A stretch of 64,000 nt of DNA, taken from Moraxella sp. (GTDB lineage: Bacteria > Pseudomonadota > Gammaproteobacteria > Pseudomonadales > Moraxellaceae). Location: contig NZ_JAUNDY010000001.1 of assembly GCF_030525845.1 (NCBI RefSeq), forward strand, positions 56,639 through 120,638. The letters are read 5' to 3'. The position numbers and the translations under genes were made by a program. The notes beneath the pieces were generated by a model. That model ran no database searches and had not been told where the DNA came from. It saw only the letters and a program-made list of their open reading frames with translations. Positions 55,825 to 64,000 of the stretch are shown here, in pieces (within the stretch, counting starts at the first letter, position 1; every line of letters begins with the position of its first letter).

Positions 55825-56637
55825 TTATTCATCAAACCATTTTTTGCTCAAGCTCTCTAAGGTGCCGTCACTTTTTACAGCTGCGATGCCTTTATTTACC
55901 TTATCTAGCAGTTCCTTATTACCCTTATTGACAGCAAAAACCAGCTGTTTTTCTTTGCCATCTAAGGCAATTTTTCTGGTTTTAATGTCAGCATGCCCCT
56001 CTTGCTTATCAAAATAAGTTAGTGTGCGACTATCTGCGATAACCGCATCGGCTTGCTTGGTGTACAGGGCTTTTAGAGCAAGAGAAAATGACTCAACTTG
56101 CATGACCTGCCCGACATCGCCAACGATTTTTTTGGCGGTATTAAATGAGCGGTCGGTAGAGATTTTTTTACCGATGAGATCCTCAGGTTTTTGTAGATTG
56201 GTGTTGTCTGGGGTATCTAGTATGTAAAGCTGGCGTGTATAATCTAAATACGGCTCACTAAAATCAACTTTTTGAGCTCTATCTGGTGTAACGGACAACG
56301 CCCCAGCAAACAGCTCCACTGTATTGCCATTTAATTCATCAGTAAAACGCTCTCGGTCGCTAGGCACGATGTCTATATTGAACCCACCTGCCCTAGCAAC
56401 AGCATGCAATAAATCAACTTCAAAACCTGTGGGCTTGCCAAGCTCATCTTTAAATCCAAAAGGAGGAAAAAGCAACTCCATGCCCACTATGACCGCCTCT
56501 TGGCTGGGGTTTTTGGTGTCAGGTAATGTGGTGGCGACAGGCTGGTTTTGGGTTGCATTATCGGAAGAGGAGGGGGGATTGTCATTACCACAGGCTGCCA
56601 GCAAGCAGGCAATCACAAAAAAACTAAGATATTTCAT
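55825..56637 (-). CDS. Solute-binding lipoprotein, amino-acid type (SBP_bac_3)
   Basis: 270 residues from the ATG at 56637; upstream in-frame ATGs to 56682 precede the signal peptide. Lipobox LAAC (Cys16). SBP_bac_3 signatures: VGMELLFPPFGFKDELGKPT, FEVDLLHAVARAGGFNIDIV, VTPDRAQKVDFSEPYLDYTR and the C-terminal GTLESLSKKWF. The arginine in TPDRAQK normally grips the amino-acid carboxylate. No permease or ATPase nearby. It is probably a paralogue of the protein at 53221, placed convergently around alaA. Confidence 0.92.
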   Translation of the reverse strand: MKYLSFFVIACLLAACGNDNPPSSSDNATQNQPVATTLPDTKNPSQEAVIVGMELLFPPFGFKDELGKPTGFEVDLLHAVARAGGFNIDIVPSDRERFTDELNGNTVELFAGALSVTPDRAQKVDFSEPYLDYTRQLYILDTPDNTNLQKPEDLIGKKISTDRSFNTAKKIVGDVGQVMQVESFSLALKALYTKQADAVIADSRTLTYFDKQEGHADIKTRKIALDGKEKQLVFAVNKGNKELLDKVNKGIAAVKSDGTLESLSKKWFDE

Positions 56638-56996
56638 AAGGATACACCATAACATAATCAATAAAGACATAAAATATGTCAAACAAAATAAAAATCGCCA
56701 CGGCGATTAAGTAATGATTCATATCATCGTGGCGACCGTGGCATTTTAAATGATTTTGGTCTTTAAGTCCATAATTTTGATAGATTTTAATGGGTCAAAC
56801 ATAAATTTACACTTATTTTTTATTTCTTCAAAATCATGCTATAATATTTGGGTGTTCTAGTGCCTTATAACACTATTTAATTAAATACAGAATTAATTTA
56901 CCCTACATAAAGTTACGATGCATCAAATTTAAAATTTTGCACATTTTTAAAAATAACCATCAAACCATGTAGGCGTACCTTATTTGGATAAAATCT
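56638..56996. other. 359-base gap between the binding-protein gene and ispF
   Basis: Holds two divergent promoter regions and no gene. On the minus side, 56692-56727 contains a long inverted repeat (CGCCACG ... CGTGGCG) close to the binding-protein start, a candidate operator. On the plus side TATAAT at 56840-56845 is a -10 candidate for ispF, leaving a long AT-rich leader. Confidence 0.55.
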
Positions 56997-57500
56997 ATGT
57001 TAAAAATCGGTCAAGGCATTGATGTTCATGCTTTTTGTGAGGGGGATTTTGTAACGCTGGGCGGTATTCGTATTTCACATACGCACGGCATTAAGGCTCA
57101 TTCAGATGGCGATGTGCTACTTCACGCCTTGATGGATGCAATGCTTGGGGCGTTGGCACTTGGCGATATTGGTATGCATTTTCCTGATACTGATGAAAAA
57201 TGGCGTGGGGCGGACAGTAAAGAAATGCTAAAAGTGGTCAATGCCCTAATTCAAGCAAAAGGTTACCGCCTAATGAATGCTGATATGACCGTGATTTGCG
57301 AATTTCCCAAATTAAGTCCGCACAATACCGCCATGCGAGCGTGTATTGCAGATATTTTGGAGGTTGAGATGGATTGTGTGAGTATCAAAGCTACCACCAA
57401 CGAAAAAATGGGCTGGATAGGGCGAGGCGAGGGTATTTACGCCAGTGCAGTAGTACTTTTGAAAAATAACGCATTTTTGAGGTCTGATGGGGCTGATTAA
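56997..57500 (+). CDS. ispF: 2-C-methyl-D-erythritol 2,4-cyclodiphosphate synthase
   Basis: 167 residues, family length. IspF forms MEcPP in the MEP isoprenoid pathway. The metal ligands are Asp9 and His11 (GQGIDVHAF) and His43 ([14 protein letters not shown]). [14 protein letters not shown] and the C-terminal [19 protein letters not shown] complete the signature. ispD is not adjacent, although it often is in other proteobacteria. grxD follows 73 bases later. Confidence 0.96.
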   Translation: MLKIGQGIDVHAFCEGDFVTLGGIRISHTHGIKAHSDGDVLLHALMDAMLGALALGDIGMHFPDTDEKWRGADSKEMLKVVNALIQAKGYRLMNADMTVICEFPKLSPHNTAMRACIADILEVEMDCVSIKATTNEKMGWIGRGEGIYASAVVLLKNNAFLRSDGAD

Positions 57501-57573
57501 ATTTAGTTAAAAAATCTCTTGTAAATGTCAAAATTTACCCCCATAATAGCACAAATTTTATTTGGAGTTAGCC

Positions 57574-57909
57574 ATGACCGACATCAACCCTCAGGTTAAA
57601 GAATTAATCGAAAACCAAATTAAAGACCATGCTGTCCTGCTTTATATGAAAGGCACGCCTCAGTTTCCTCAGTGTGGCTTTTCAGCTCGTGCAGTAGAGG
57701 TTTTGAGCCAAATTGGTCGTCCATTTGCTTTTGTCAATATCCTTGAAAACCCAGACATTCGTGCGACCTTGCCTATCATCGCTAACTGGCCAACTTTCCC
57801 ACAGCTTTGGGTAAATGGCGAGTTGATTGGGGGTAGCGACATCATTTTGCAGATGTATCAATCAGGCGAGTTAAAGCCGCTCATTGAAGAGTTTAGCCCA
57901 GAAGTGTGA
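57574..57909 (+). CDS. grxD: Monothiol glutaredoxin Grx4
   Basis: 111 residues from the ATG at 57574 (TTGGAG ribosome site). The CGFS active site is in FPQCGFSARAVEVL at Cys34. The glutathione-binding WPTFPQLWVNGELIGGSDI is complete. Grx4-type proteins carry Fe-S clusters and hand them on with BolA partners. A strong terminator follows immediately. Confidence 0.96.
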   Translation: MTDINPQVKELIENQIKDHAVLLYMKGTPQFPQCGFSARAVEVLSQIGRPFAFVNILENPDIRATLPIIANWPTFPQLWVNGELIGGSDIILQMYQSGELKPLIEEFSPEV

Positions 57910-57917
57910 TGTGTGAT

Positions 57918-57943
57918 AAGAGCGGAGAAATTCGCTCTTTTTA
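57918..57943 (+). terminator. Terminator of grxD
   Basis: AAGAGCG (57918-57924) and CGCTCTT (57933-57939), loop GAGAAATT, then TTTA. Nearly the same sequence as the leuA terminator at 20213. Confidence 0.85.
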
Positions 57944-57947
57944 TTGG

Positions 57948-58280
57948 ATGAATACAATGTTACAAATTTCCCAAAAAATCATTGAGCTGTGCCAAACGCC
58001 CCATACCGCTTTGCAGGCGATTCATTTGCTTATTGGGCATAATGGGGCGAGTGAGTCGGCGTTTAGGGCGATTTATGAACGAGTGATGAGCGACCAAGAT
58101 GTCGATGGGGCGTATTATCTGGCAAGTTTTGCTCAAAAAATCGATGATTTACCTTTTGATGGTTTGCCACTCATTGATTTGGTCATGAATGGCAATGACA
58201 AAAATATGAAACTGTCTTTAATCGAAAAAATGCCAAAAGACATGCAAAGCGATTACTTGACTCGGCTCATCGATGTGTAG
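57948..58280 (+). CDS. Hypothetical protein downstream of grxD
   Basis: 110 residues from the ATG at 57948, or 107 from 57957. The frame is open from 57906, but that part crosses the grxD terminator. All-helical looking, cytoplasmic, with LQISQKIIELCQTPHTALQA and MKLSLIEKMPKDMQSDYLTR. No family recognised. It lies just past the grxD terminator, so expression probably comes from readthrough or a close promoter. Confidence 0.65.
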   Translation: MNTMLQISQKIIELCQTPHTALQAIHLLIGHNGASESAFRAIYERVMSDQDVDGAYYLASFAQKIDDLPFDGLPLIDLVMNGNDKNMKLSLIEKMPKDMQSDYLTRLIDV

Positions 58281-58302
58281 CATGACTCACCTGCTTGATA
58301 AA

Positions 58303-59565
58303 TTAAGATTTTAGTCCCATGGCGTATGTTGCTACCATTGGCTTGATGAATGGCACTTTATCAAAGGCAATCAGACCGACATTGCGAGCCAGTTTCATGG
58401 CGGGATTGGTGCTGGTAAAACTACCTACGATAGTATCACAGAATTTCATGACACGTTTTTGGTCGGTTTGACGAGATTTTTCATAGGCAAACAATCTGTT
58501 TGGTTCGCCAAAATCTAGGTCGTCTGTGCCAAATTTTTGGGTTTGAGCGTCTTGTAAGGCATTGCCAAGTAGGTTGGCTAGGGCATGGGCGTCTCTTAGG
58601 CACAGATTGAAACCCTGTCCTGCCACAGGGTGCAAGGTATGGGCGGCGTTCCCCATAAGCACACAGCGACCCACAACTTGCCGATGAGAGATGACTTTTG
58701 TGAGAGGATAAGCTCCTCGCTTTCCTACACCTAAGAATTTTCCTGCGTCATTGCCAAATATTTGTCGTAGCGTTGCCAAAAAATAATCGTCATCGTCAAG
58801 ATAGCGTGCCTCTTGACCTGTCTTACAAATAAACACTACCGAGCGTCTATGGGTGTCATTAATCGTGGGTAGGGGTAGTAGTGCCAAAGGTCCAGCGGTG
58901 TTGAATTTTTCGATGGCGATGTGATGATGAGGCATGTCTGTCTCTACCACGCCCACGATGCCTGTTTGTCCATAATCATGTGTGTCCACACCTACCCCCA
59001 GCATGTGGCGTATGGGCGAGTGTTGTCCATCACAGGCGACAACAAGTGGGGCAGATAGCTGTATTTGTCCGTCTGACCCATCGGCATAAATGTGTGCCAT
59101 GTTGTCATCTTGGCGAATGTCGGTTACGGTCATGCCATCAAAGAGTGTGATGTATGGGCTATTTTTGGTGGCTTGTAACAGCATGCGTCCAAGCCACGCA
59201 TTTTCCATGACCGACCCAAAGCTCTCTACGCCTTCTGCGTGTTTATCAAGCGTGGCACGCCCAAAGCTACCAAGCTCACTAATCAGCACTTTGTCAATAT
59301 GGCAGGCGTGATGAGATAGGCTATCCCATAGTCCTATTTCGCCATAAATTTGCACACTTCGCCGAGATAGGGCGGTGTTTCGGCTATCCAAATAGGATTG
59401 TCTGTGATTATCCTCATCTGGAATGATGGTGGGATATTTGGTGGATTCTAGTAGCGTACTATAAATGCCACGATGTGCAAGCAGTAATGCAAAAGACAAG
59501 CCGACATGACCGCCACCGATGATGATGACGTGATTGTTGGGGTTGGGTGTTTTTGGGGTAGTCAT
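58303..59565 (-). CDS. UbiH/UbiF/VisC-family FAD-dependent hydroxylase
   Basis: 420 residues. The FAD-binding GxGxxG is in VIIIGGGHVGLSFALLLAHR near the N-terminus. The second FAD motif is GRCVLMGNAAHTLHPVAGQG, with GNAAH replacing the commoner GDAAH, and FNLCLRDAHALANLL after it. The family performs ring hydroxylations in ubiquinone synthesis. Which carbon is hydroxylated (UbiH, UbiI or UbiF role) cannot be told from sequence alone. With ubiC and ubiA it makes three ubiquinone genes in the window, all unlinked. Confidence 0.88.
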   Translation of the reverse strand: MTTPKTPNPNNHVIIIGGGHVGLSFALLLAHRGIYSTLLESTKYPTIIPDEDNHRQSYLDSRNTALSRRSVQIYGEIGLWDSLSHHACHIDKVLISELGSFGRATLDKHAEGVESFGSVMENAWLGRMLLQATKNSPYITLFDGMTVTDIRQDDNMAHIYADGSDGQIQLSAPLVVACDGQHSPIRHMLGVGVDTHDYGQTGIVGVVETDMPHHHIAIEKFNTAGPLALLPLPTINDTHRRSVVFICKTGQEARYLDDDDYFLATLRQIFGNDAGKFLGVGKRGAYPLTKVISHRQVVGRCVLMGNAAHTLHPVAGQGFNLCLRDAHALANLLGNALQDAQTQKFGTDDLDFGEPNRLFAYEKSRQTDQKRVMKFCDTIVGSFTSTNPAMKLARNVGLIAFDKVPFIKPMVATYAMGLKS

Positions 59566-59689
59566 GATGGTTTTAAAATAATAATAGATGTATTTGTCAA
59601 ATTATAGCATATTTTATGTGCAAGTTTGATGTCGATTGTAAAATACCCATGCTGTTAAGTTAAAGATGGAATTTTTGGAGTATTAATAA

Positions 59690-59718
59690 TTTTCATTGGG
59701 TTAAAATTTTGCTATAAT
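59690..59718 (+). promoter_or_regulatory. Promoter of ybaB-recR
   Basis: TTTTCA (59690-59695), 17-base spacer, TATAAT (59713-59718) preceded by GC. It lies 28 bases before the ybaB ATG. Confidence 0.6.
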
Positions 59719-59746
59719 GAATGAATTTTTAAATTTGGAGAAACTC

Positions 59747-60079
59747 ATGAACATTCAAGCACTCATGCATCAAGCCCAAGCCATGCAAAAGCAGGTTGAG
59801 CAAAATGTTGAAGTCGCCAAAAAAACACTTGCTCAAAAAGAAGTGCAGGGTGAAGCAGGCAATGGCTTGGTTAAAGTTACCATGACAGGTCGCCATGTGG
59901 TAAAACGTCTGTCCATCGACCCCAGTTTGATGGGCGATGAGCCTGACATGATTGAGGATTTGGTGGCGGCCGCCATTAATGATGCAGTGCGTCAGGCTGA
60001 CGAGTTGCATGAAGAAGTCATGGCGGGAGCAACTGCAGGTATGGGATTGCCTAAGGGTATGCAAGGCTTGTTTGGTTAA
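59747..60079 (+). CDS. ybaB: YbaB/EbfC nucleoid-associated protein
   Basis: 110 residues from the ATG at 59747 (TTGGAG ribosome site); the frame is open from 59717. YbaB/EbfC forms a tweezer-shaped DNA-binding dimer. Typical segments are [40 protein letters not shown] and the C-terminal [14 protein letters not shown]. recR follows 3 bases later, the standard ybaB-recR pair. Confidence 0.95.
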   Translation: MNIQALMHQAQAMQKQVEQNVEVAKKTLAQKEVQGEAGNGLVKVTMTGRHVVKRLSIDPSLMGDEPDMIEDLVAAAINDAVRQADELHEEVMAGATAGMGLPKGMQGLFG

Positions 60080-60082
60080 TTC

Positions 60083-60676
60083 ATGCTTACCCCAAAATTT
60101 GACCAACTCGTCAAAACCTTACAAATTCTGCCCTCAGTGGGGTCAAAATCGGCTCAACGTATGGCGATTGACTTACTCTCAAAAAAGCGAGAGCAGGGTT
60201 TGGCGTTGGCTCACGCCTTAGAAATTGCCATGACACAGATTAAAGAATGTCAAATTTGCCATTCATTTAGTGATGATGATATTTGTCCCATTTGTGCTGA
60301 TGTGCGTCGTGATGATACGCTGTTGTGTGTTGTTGAATACGCCTCTGATGTCATGGCGATAGAGCAAAGCGGTGCGTATCGTGGCAGGTATTTTGTGCTG
60401 GGCGGACATCTATCTCCGCTTGATGGTATTGGGGCAGAGAATTTGCACATTGATGAGTTGGTGTTACTTGTCAAAAGTCGTGATATTGATGAGCTCATTC
60501 TTGCCACAGGGGCTACTATTGAGGGGCAGACTACTGCTTTTTTTATCCATGATGCCATCAAGTCTTATGTGCCTAAGATTACACGTTTGGCACAAGGCAT
60601 TCCGATGGGTGGCGAGTTGGGTTATGTAGATAGTCTGACGCTTCACCAAGCCCTGCAAAACCGAGCGTTTTTGTAG
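60083..60676 (+). CDS. recR: Recombination protein RecR
   Basis: 197 residues. RecR works with RecO (and RecF) to load RecA at gaps. The N-terminal helix-hairpin-helix is [20 protein letters not shown]. The zinc cysteines are 56, 59, 68 and 71 ([16 protein letters not shown]). The Toprim domain has [18 protein letters not shown] and [15 protein letters not shown]. Paired with ybaB. dnaX, often upstream in other genomes, is absent here. Confidence 0.97.
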   Translation: MLTPKFDQLVKTLQILPSVGSKSAQRMAIDLLSKKREQGLALAHALEIAMTQIKECQICHSFSDDDICPICADVRRDDTLLCVVEYASDVMAIEQSGAYRGRYFVLGGHLSPLDGIGAENLHIDELVLLVKSRDIDELILATGATIEGQTTAFFIHDAIKSYVPKITRLAQGIPMGGELGYVDSLTLHQALQNRAFL

Positions 60677-60976
60677 ATATCATACCCCTTGTTTACAGCG
60701 TTTGGATTTACCAAAGACCTAAGTCTAGACATAGTCTTGGGTTTTTTCTTTGGGCAAAATTTGGTGGTTGATTTTTTTAAAGAAAGCCTTTTGTTTAAAG
60801 GGTTTTTGTTATGTTTTAAACCAAAATAAATTTTCACTATTTATTTAAAAAATGATGTTTTTGAAAACATTTCTCAAAATCATACCAATTTATGATAAAA
60901 ATCCTTTATAATGGCAAAGATTTTTGGTTTTGCAAAATCATATCTAACGATTAACCAATCCTTAAAGGATAGCTTT
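60677..60976. other. 300-base gap: recR terminator and aceE promoter region
   Basis: The recR terminator lies at about 60712-60747. The rest is very AT-rich and holds TATAAT at 60907-60912, a probable -10 for aceE, 65 bases before the start. No gene seen. Confidence 0.6.
60712..60747 (+). terminator. Terminator of recR
   Basis: ACCTAAG (60717-60723) and CTTGGGT (60736-60742) with one wobble pair, then TTTTTC. Confidence 0.8.
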
Positions 60977-63721
60977 ATGACAACAACCTATTACAATGAC
61001 CCTGACCATATCGAAACCCAAGAGTGGCTCGACGCATTTGAGTCAGTCATTAAAAACGCCAGTAAAGAACGTGCAGGCTTTTTATTAAAAGCTCTGTATA
61101 ACAAAGCAGTTCAAGAGGGCTTGCAAGCCAACCGCCTAGAAACCGCCTATGTCAATACCATTCCTGTCGAAGATGAACCTGCCTATCCAGGGGATTTGCA
61201 CCTAGAACGCAAAATTCGTTCCATCATGCGTTACAACGCCCTTGCGATGGTCATGCGTGCCAACCAAAACGATGATGATTTGGGCGGACATTTGGCGACT
61301 TTTGCATCAAGTGCCACCCTTTATGAGACTGGCTTTAACCACTTTTGGCGTGCCCCAAGTGAGGCACACGGTGGCGACATGATTTATTATCAAGGTCATG
61401 GTGCCCCCGGTATGTATGCTCGCTCCTTTATGGAGGGTCGTCTATCTGAAGAGCAAATCAAAAACTTCCGCCGTGAAGTAGACGGTAAGGGACTTTCAAG
61501 CTACCCACACCCTTATCTCATGCCTGACTATTGGCAATTCCCAACCGTGTCGATGGGCCTTGGTCCACTCATGAGTATTTATCAGGCTCGTACCCAAAAA
61601 TACCTAACCAACCGTAGCTTGATTAAGGACGAAGACCGCAAAGTGTGGGCGTTCTTGGGCGATGGCGAAACAGACGAGCCAGAGAGCTTGGGTGCGATTA
61701 GCATGGCAGGTCGTGAAAAGCTTGATAACCTGATTTGGGTGATTAACTGTAACCTACAACGCCTTGACGGTCCTGTGCGTGGTAATGGCAAAATCATTCA
61801 AGAGCTTGAATCGGTGTTTCGTGGGGCGGGCTGGCGTGTGATTAAAGTCATTTGGGGCGACCATTGGGACAGCCTACTTGCCAAAGACCACACAGGCGTA
61901 CTCAAACACCGCATGGAAGAAGTGGTGGACGGCGAGTATCAGCTTTATACCGCTCGTGATGGGGCGTTTGTCCGTAAAGAATTTTTTGGCAAATATCCAG
62001 AGCTTGCCGACATGGCATCTGCCTTGTCTGATGAAGAAATTCATCGCCTAAATCGTGGTGGACACGACCCTAAAAAAGTCTATGCTGCTTATGCTGAGGC
62101 AATAAAAACCAAAGGTCAGCCAACGGTGATTTTGGTCAAAACTGTTAAGGGTTATGGCTTATCCACCCAAATCCAAGCGGTCAATAAAGCTCACCAGTTG
62201 AAAAAATTGGATGAAACAGGTCTAAAATATTTCCGTGATAGATTTGACCTACCAATCAGCGATGAAGAGCTTAAAAACTTACCATTTTATCGCCCAAGTG
62301 AGGACAGTCCAGAGTACAAGTACTTGATGGGTCGCCGTGAGGCATTGGGTGGACACTTGCCTGCTCGCCGTAGCGGTCATATCCCCCTAGAAATTCCAGA
62401 ATTATCGATTTTTGATGGGGTATTACAAGGTAGTAAAGGCAAAGAGCAATCCACGACGATGGTATTTGTGCGCTTGCTATCTGCCCTATTAAAAGATAAA
62501 GGGCTCAACAAGTACGTTGTACCAATCGTTCCTGACGAGGCTCGTACCTTTGGTCTAGAAGGTATGTTCCGTCAGCTTGGTATTTATTCGTCAGTTGGTC
62601 AAAACTACACCGCTGAAGACGCCGAAGCCTTGATGGGCTACAAAGAAGCCAAAGACGGACACATGCTCGAAGAGGGTATTAACGAAGCAGGGGCGATGAG
62701 TTCTTGGATTAGCCTTGCGACAAGTTACTCAACCAATGCCTTGCCAATGATTCCGATGTACATCTACTACTCGATGTTTGGTTTCCAGCGTATTGGCGAC
62801 TTAGCATGGGCAGCAGGCGATATGCAGGCACAAGGTTTCTTGTTTGGTGCTACCGCAGGTCGTACGACATTGAACGGTGAAGGCTTACAGCACCAAGACG
62901 GACACAGCCATATTCTATTTGGTACCGTACCAAACTGTGTAACCTATGACCCATGCTTTGGCTATGAGCTTGCCGTCATCATGCACGATGGTCTGAAACG
63001 CATGTATGGCAATGGCGAACGTGTGTACTACTACATCACTTTGATGAACGAAAACTACGAACATCACGCCATGCCAGCAGGTGTTGAAGAAGGCATTAAG
63101 CGTGGTATGTATCTACTAGAAGACAACGGCTCTACCCAAGTTCAGCTTTTGGGTTCTGGTGTGATTTTGCGTGAAGTACAAAAAGCAGCAACCATTTTGG
63201 CAGAAGAATTTAACATCAAAGCCAACGTATGGAGCGTAACGAGCTTCAACGAGTTGACTCGTGATGGTATGGCGTGCGATGATTACAATCGTCTGCACCC
63301 CACCGATGAGCCAAAACTGCCTTGGATTACAGAGCGACTCGCCCCACACAAAGGCATCGTGGTAGCAGCGACCGATTATATGCGTAACTATGCCGAGCAA
63401 GTGCGTGGTTGGCTTCCTGATAATCGCCCTTATGCAACTTTGGGTACAGATGGTTTTGGTCGCTCGGACACTCGTGCTAATTTGCGTAGTTTCTTTAATG
63501 TGGATGCACAGCACATCGTGGTGGCGACGTTGAAAAAACTCGCTGACGAAGGCGAGATTGACGTGCGTTTGGTGCAAGATGCGATTAGCAGTTTTGGCAT
63601 TGACGCAGACCAAGCCCCAGCATGGCAACCACAACCGCACCATGATTATTACCCTGACGCACCCGCTCCTGCACACCCAACACCAAAAGCTGTGCCAGAG
63701 CTAAAAGACGACATCAAATAA
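60977..63721 (+). CDS. aceE: Pyruvate dehydrogenase E1 component (homodimeric)
   Basis: 914 residues from the ATG at 60977 (AAAGGAT ribosome site); the frame is open from 60911. AceE decarboxylates pyruvate with thiamine diphosphate and acetylates E2. Signatures: SEAHGGDMIYYQGHGAPGMY, the TPP motif AFLGDGETDEPESLGAIS, LDGPVRGNGKIIQELESVFR, GLQHQDGHSHILFGTVPNC, and the C-terminal SDTRANLRSFFNVDAQHIVV. Slightly longer than E. coli AceE (887) because of a Pro-rich tail. aceF starts 18 bases later. Confidence 0.98.
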   Translation: MTTTYYNDPDHIETQEWLDAFESVIKNASKERAGFLLKALYNKAVQEGLQANRLETAYVNTIPVEDEPAYPGDLHLERKIRSIMRYNALAMVMRANQNDDDLGGHLATFASSATLYETGFNHFWRAPSEAHGGDMIYYQGHGAPGMYARSFMEGRLSEEQIKNFRREVDGKGLSSYPHPYLMPDYWQFPTVSMGLGPLMSIYQARTQKYLTNRSLIKDEDRKVWAFLGDGETDEPESLGAISMAGREKLDNLIWVINCNLQRLDGPVRGNGKIIQELESVFRGAGWRVIKVIWGDHWDSLLAKDHTGVLKHRMEEVVDGEYQLYTARDGAFVRKEFFGKYPELADMASALSDEEIHRLNRGGHDPKKVYAAYAEAIKTKGQPTVILVKTVKGYGLSTQIQAVNKAHQLKKLDETGLKYFRDRFDLPISDEELKNLPFYRPSEDSPEYKYLMGRREALGGHLPARRSGHIPLEIPELSIFDGVLQGSKGKEQSTTMVFVRLLSALLKDKGLNKYVVPIVPDEARTFGLEGMFRQLGIYSSVGQNYTAEDAEALMGYKEAKDGHMLEEGINEAGAMSSWISLATSYSTNALPMIPMYIYYSMFGFQRIGDLAWAAGDMQAQGFLFGATAGRTTLNGEGLQHQDGHSHILFGTVPNCVTYDPCFGYELAVIMHDGLKRMYGNGERVYYYITLMNENYEHHAMPAGVEEGIKRGMYLLEDNGSTQVQLLGSGVILREVQKAATILAEEFNIKANVWSVTSFNELTRDGMACDDYNRLHPTDEPKLPWITERLAPHKGIVVAATDYMRNYAEQVRGWLPDNRPYATLGTDGFGRSDTRANLRSFFNVDAQHIVVATLKKLADEGEIDVRLVQDAISSFGIDADQAPAWQPQPHHDYYPDAPAPAHPTPKAVPELKDDIK

Positions 63722-63739
63722 CCCAAATAGGAGAAAATC

Positions 63740-64000
63740 ATGGAAATTAAAGCCCCCGATTTGGGTGTAGATAGTGCCATCGTTGCAGAAATTTTGGTAA
63801 AAGTTGGCGATGTCATTGCTGAGAATGACAGCCTAATTTTGGCAGAATCCGATAAAGCGTCCGTAGAAGTGCCGTCTCCTGTGAGTGGCAAAATTACAGC
63901 CATCTTGGTTAATGCTGGCGACAGTATTTCAACAGGTACAGTATTATTTACTGTGGAGGCAGGTGATGCTCAGCCTGCTCCTGCACCACAAACTGAAGAA
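63740..64000 (+). CDS. aceF: Dihydrolipoamide acetyltransferase E2 (partial)
   Basis: The first 87 codons, running off the window. A lipoyl domain: MEIKAPDLGVDSAIVAEILV, lipoylated Lys39 in LILAESDKASVEVPSPVSG, then an Ala/Pro/Gln linker starting AGDAQPAPAPQ. An AGGAGA ribosome site precedes the ATG. It is co-transcribed with aceE. Later lipoyl, E1/E3-binding and catalytic domains lie outside the window. Confidence 0.95.
   Translation, partial: MEIKAPDLGVDSAIVAEILVKVGDVIAENDSLILAESDKASVEVPSPVSGKITAILVNAGDSISTGTVLFTVEAGDAQPAPAPQTEE

Noticed and set aside
57906-57947. Earlier start of the hypothetical after grxD
   Set aside because: It would overlap the grxD stop and read through its terminator hairpin; the ATGs at 57948 or 57957 are more likely.

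Overview
The window is a contiguous stretch of an AT-rich gammaproteobacterial chromosome. The gene set points to the Moraxellaceae, most likely Moraxella: a FimV-type polar protein, a bifunctional RlmKL, an AlaA aminotransferase carrying an N-terminal helix-turn-helix domain, GlyQ/GlyS, Mfd, AceE/AceF, and dispersed short palindromic repeats between genes. The genus is inferred from protein resemblance and base composition, because no rRNA gene is present.

Layout. 1-3120: a split FimV locus, with the periplasmic LysM half and the membrane/TPR/acidic-repeat half encoded by two separate genes. 3129-6295: asd, a glycosyltransferase and a Bcp peroxiredoxin. 6496-13000: an NCS2 purine permease, a lipoprotein, a TetR regulator, queC, a MarC-family protein and ppiD, with repeat-rich gaps. 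13029-20245: mfd-mntP, a hypothetical gene, and an Lrp-family regulator divergent from leuA. 20474-27566: an insertion-sequence remnant, an MscS channel, rlmKL-ttcA, two small genes and hpt.

28101-34790 is the most unusual region. leuC, leuD and leuB run in order on the minus strand, but seven accessory genes are threaded between them with short gaps: a hypothetical, a PIN-domain toxin/antitoxin pair, a hypothetical abutting a small RelA/SpoT-domain protein (candidate toxic alarmone synthetase module), a PEBP-family protein and another hypothetical. No terminator hairpin was seen until 28062-28093, so this may be one long leucine operon carrying stress or defence cargo.

35026-43000: ubiC, glyA (with a C-terminal tail), glyQ/glyS separated by two unidentified ORFs, an RlpA-like protein and rodA. 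43199-46914: lemA, an M48 protease with a TerB-like end, and a possible HolD-like gene. 46997-51908: serC, gloB, lysA, ubiA, then tRNA-Asp and tRNA-Val behind a consensus promoter. 52049-60676: gpx-msrB, two orphan solute-binding lipoproteins flanking HTH-alaA, ispF, grxD, a UbiH-family hydroxylase, and ybaB-recR. 60977-64000: aceE and the start of aceF.

Functional threads are leucine synthesis (leuA, leuB, leuC, leuD, Lrp-type regulator), the aspartate family (asd, lysA), serine/glycine (serC, glyA, GlyRS), ubiquinone (ubiC, ubiA, UbiH-type), oxidative defence (bcp, gpx, msrB, grxD), and cell shape and polarity (fimV, rodA, rlpA-like). No CRISPR array, prophage or intact insertion sequence was seen.
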